NCBI GenBank assembly: GCA_003242425.1
Contig: QGUL01000098.1
Location: 1 to 6,732, forward strand
Direction: 5' to 3'
Length of the DNA stretch: 6,732 bases
From: Pseudomonadota bacterium
Lineage (GTDB): Bacteria; Pseudomonadota; Gammaproteobacteria; Burkholderiales; SG8-39
Position 1 is the stretch's first letter, and every line of letters begins with the position of its first letter. The notes under the pieces are model-generated. The model did no database searches, was not told where the DNA came from, and saw only the letters and a program-made list of their open reading frames with translations. The position numbers were made by a program, and so were the translations under genes. Below, piece by piece: positions 5,624 through 6,732 of the stretch.

Positions 5624-6732
5624 AACGCCCCTGCGGCGCATGCCGCGGCAGCGCCCGCTCGTTCATCCGCATCAGCGCAAGCATGTAGAGCAGCATGTTG
5701 GGGTTCCACCAGATCCGCACGCCCGCCAGCAGCCGCAGCCAGCGCAGCATGAGCGGCGGCCGGCGCCACGCGCCGTACCGGATCAAACTCGGAGCAAGGC
5801 TCGCGCCGAGCAGCATGCGCTGCACCGGTCCCATATGCCGGCGCGCGCCTTTGGTTTCGAAGGGAATGTGCGCGAACTCGGGGTAGGCGCGCAGGATGGT
5901 ATCGGTGTGGAAACGCTGGTCGCCCACCAGCTCGAAGGGCAGAGAATCGAGGAAATTCCAGACCGCTTCGTCCAGATAAGGTGTCTCCACCCGCAAGCCC
6001 TGGAACAGCGCGAAAGGCTGCAGCGCGATCTCGCGCCGCGTGCGATTCCAGAAATAAAAAGATCGTAAAGGATTGTGATGGCCGCGATGCCGCTCCAATT
6101 CGACGAGCAGACGTTCGGTCGCGATTTCGTCAGACAGCCGTCTTGCAAGATCGTCGTCGACAGCGTGCTGCCAGCCGCGCACGGACGAACGCCAGTCGTG
6201 GAATAGGCGCGCCGCGACCCGTTTCAGCTCGCCGCGCCGGTACCATTCGTGCACTTCCGCGCTCTGGAACAGGCCCGCCGACATCACGTCGCCGCCGATT
6301 CCGTCGAAGACAACGTCGGCATTCGCACGCAGCCAGTCGGTGAGCGGCGGCAGTTGCGCATGTTCGTCGGCGCACATCGCGCATTCGCGCAGATTGCGCA
6401 GGATGTTGCGCACATAGAAGCGCGGCTGCGGCAAGACCACATGCGGCGTGCCGAGCGCGGCGGCGAGCAGCGTCGCGATGCGCGCGTCCTCGTCCGGGCG
6501 TCCCGGCAGATGCATGAGCGTGACGTAAGCCTGAGGCCGCACGCCGAGCGCGTGGAGCGCGAGCGCGATGTGGCGGCTGTCGCGCCCGCCGGACAGCGGC
6601 ACGCACAGGCGGCCCTCCAACGGCAGGCAGCGTTCGACGGCGGCGCGCAGCAGCGCCGCGTAACGGTCCATGGCTTGCGTGCGCGCCAACGGGCACGGCG
6701 GGTTGTAAGGCAGGCCGCCGTCTTCCACGCGG
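5616..6732 (-). CDS. Asparagine-synthase-like amidotransferase, C-terminal part (5' end beyond the window)
   Basis: About 370 residues are visible, and the frame stays open to the right edge. The GTG at 6728 is probably internal, because no ribosome binding site is visible there and the family normally carries an N-terminal glutaminase domain of roughly 200 residues. Residues below are counted from 6728. The part seen is the ATP-pyrophosphatase domain (Asn_synthase, PF00733): the PP-loop VPLSGGRDSRHIALAL (43-58), FDGIGGDVMSAG (141-152) matching the GEGGDE region, VETPYLDEAVWNFLDSLP (248-265) matching the family's PFLD segment, and IPFETKG (288-294). The enzyme would adenylate a carboxylate and convert it to an amide. 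Arg in the PP-loop, where AsnB has Leu or Val, suggests a member of the asparagine-synthase-related group found in polysaccharide clusters rather than housekeeping AsnB. Amidation of a uronic acid or similar sugar is an inference from context. A CxxC pair (116, 119) is also present. Confidence 0.85.
   Translation of the reverse strand, partial: RVEDGGLPYNPPCPLARTQAMDRYAALLRAAVERCLPLEGRLCVPLSGGRDSRHIALALHALGVRPQAYVTLMHLPGRPDEDARIATLLAAALGTPHVVLPQPRFYVRNILRNLRECAMCADEHAQLPPLTDWLRANADVVFDGIGGDVMSAGLFQSAEVHEWYRRGELKRVAARLFHDWRSSVRGWQHAVDDDLARRLSDEIATERLLVELERHRGHHNPLRSFYFWNRTRREIALQPFALFQGLRVETPYLDEAVWNFLDSLPFELVGDQRFHTDTILRAYPEFAHIPFETKGARRHMGPVQRMLLGASLAPSLIRYGAWRRPPLMLRWLRLLAGVRIWWNPNMLLYMLALMRMNERALPRHAPQGRYA
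5628..5632 (-). promoter_or_regulatory. Weak ribosome binding site deciding the start at 5623
   Basis: AGGGG on the minus strand, 4 bases before the ATG at 5623. It is modest and closely spaced, but better than anything ahead of the alternative ATG at 5641. Coupling to the upstream gene, whose stop is at 5616-5618, probably helps initiation. Confidence 0.5.

Noticed and set aside
6050..6078. AT-rich patch that might be an internal promoter
   Set aside because: It codes for a normal stretch of the amidotransferase (around LRSFYFWNRT), and I see no well-spaced -35 and -10 pair on either strand.

Overview
The window is GC-rich, densely packed DNA in bacterial style, most likely from a beta- or gammaproteobacterium. 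That guess rests on the base composition, the codon use and the integron-type integrase tail at the left edge. The sequence does not settle genus or species.

Layout. Positions 1-117 (+ strand) hold the broken 3' end of an integron-type tyrosine recombinase gene. Only 15 bases further on, positions 133-6732 carry six tightly packed genes, all on the minus strand. In transcription order (right to left) they are: an asparagine-synthase-like amidotransferase, open at the right edge; two tandem paralogous multi-pass GT-C-type glycosyltransferases; a membrane-anchored family 2 glycosyltransferase of the DPM1/GtrB type; a class I SAM-dependent methyltransferase; and a flippase-like integral membrane protein of the LPG_synthase_TM (UPF0104) family. 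Four of the five junctions overlap by 4 to 8 bases, three of them as ATGA. The fifth has a 28-base gap that holds a good ribosome binding site. This looks like one operon whose promoter lies beyond the right edge. There is no intergenic stretch longer than 28 bases and no sign of an RNA gene or CRISPR array.

How the genes may work together (inference). The set fits the building or decoration of a cell-surface glycan. The family 2 enzyme would charge a polyprenyl phosphate with a sugar on the cytoplasmic side, the polytopic protein could help flip it, and the two GT-C enzymes would transfer sugars to an acceptor on the periplasmic side. The methyltransferase and the amidotransferase would add methyl and amide groups to the sugars or the acceptor. 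The actual sugars, acceptor and final product cannot be read from the sequence.

The points most worth a second look are the integrase remnant, whose frame breaks just before the catalytic tyrosine; the GT-C tandem duplication, which contains a perfectly conserved 29-residue block; and the Gtr-like arrangement with an unusual flippase candidate.
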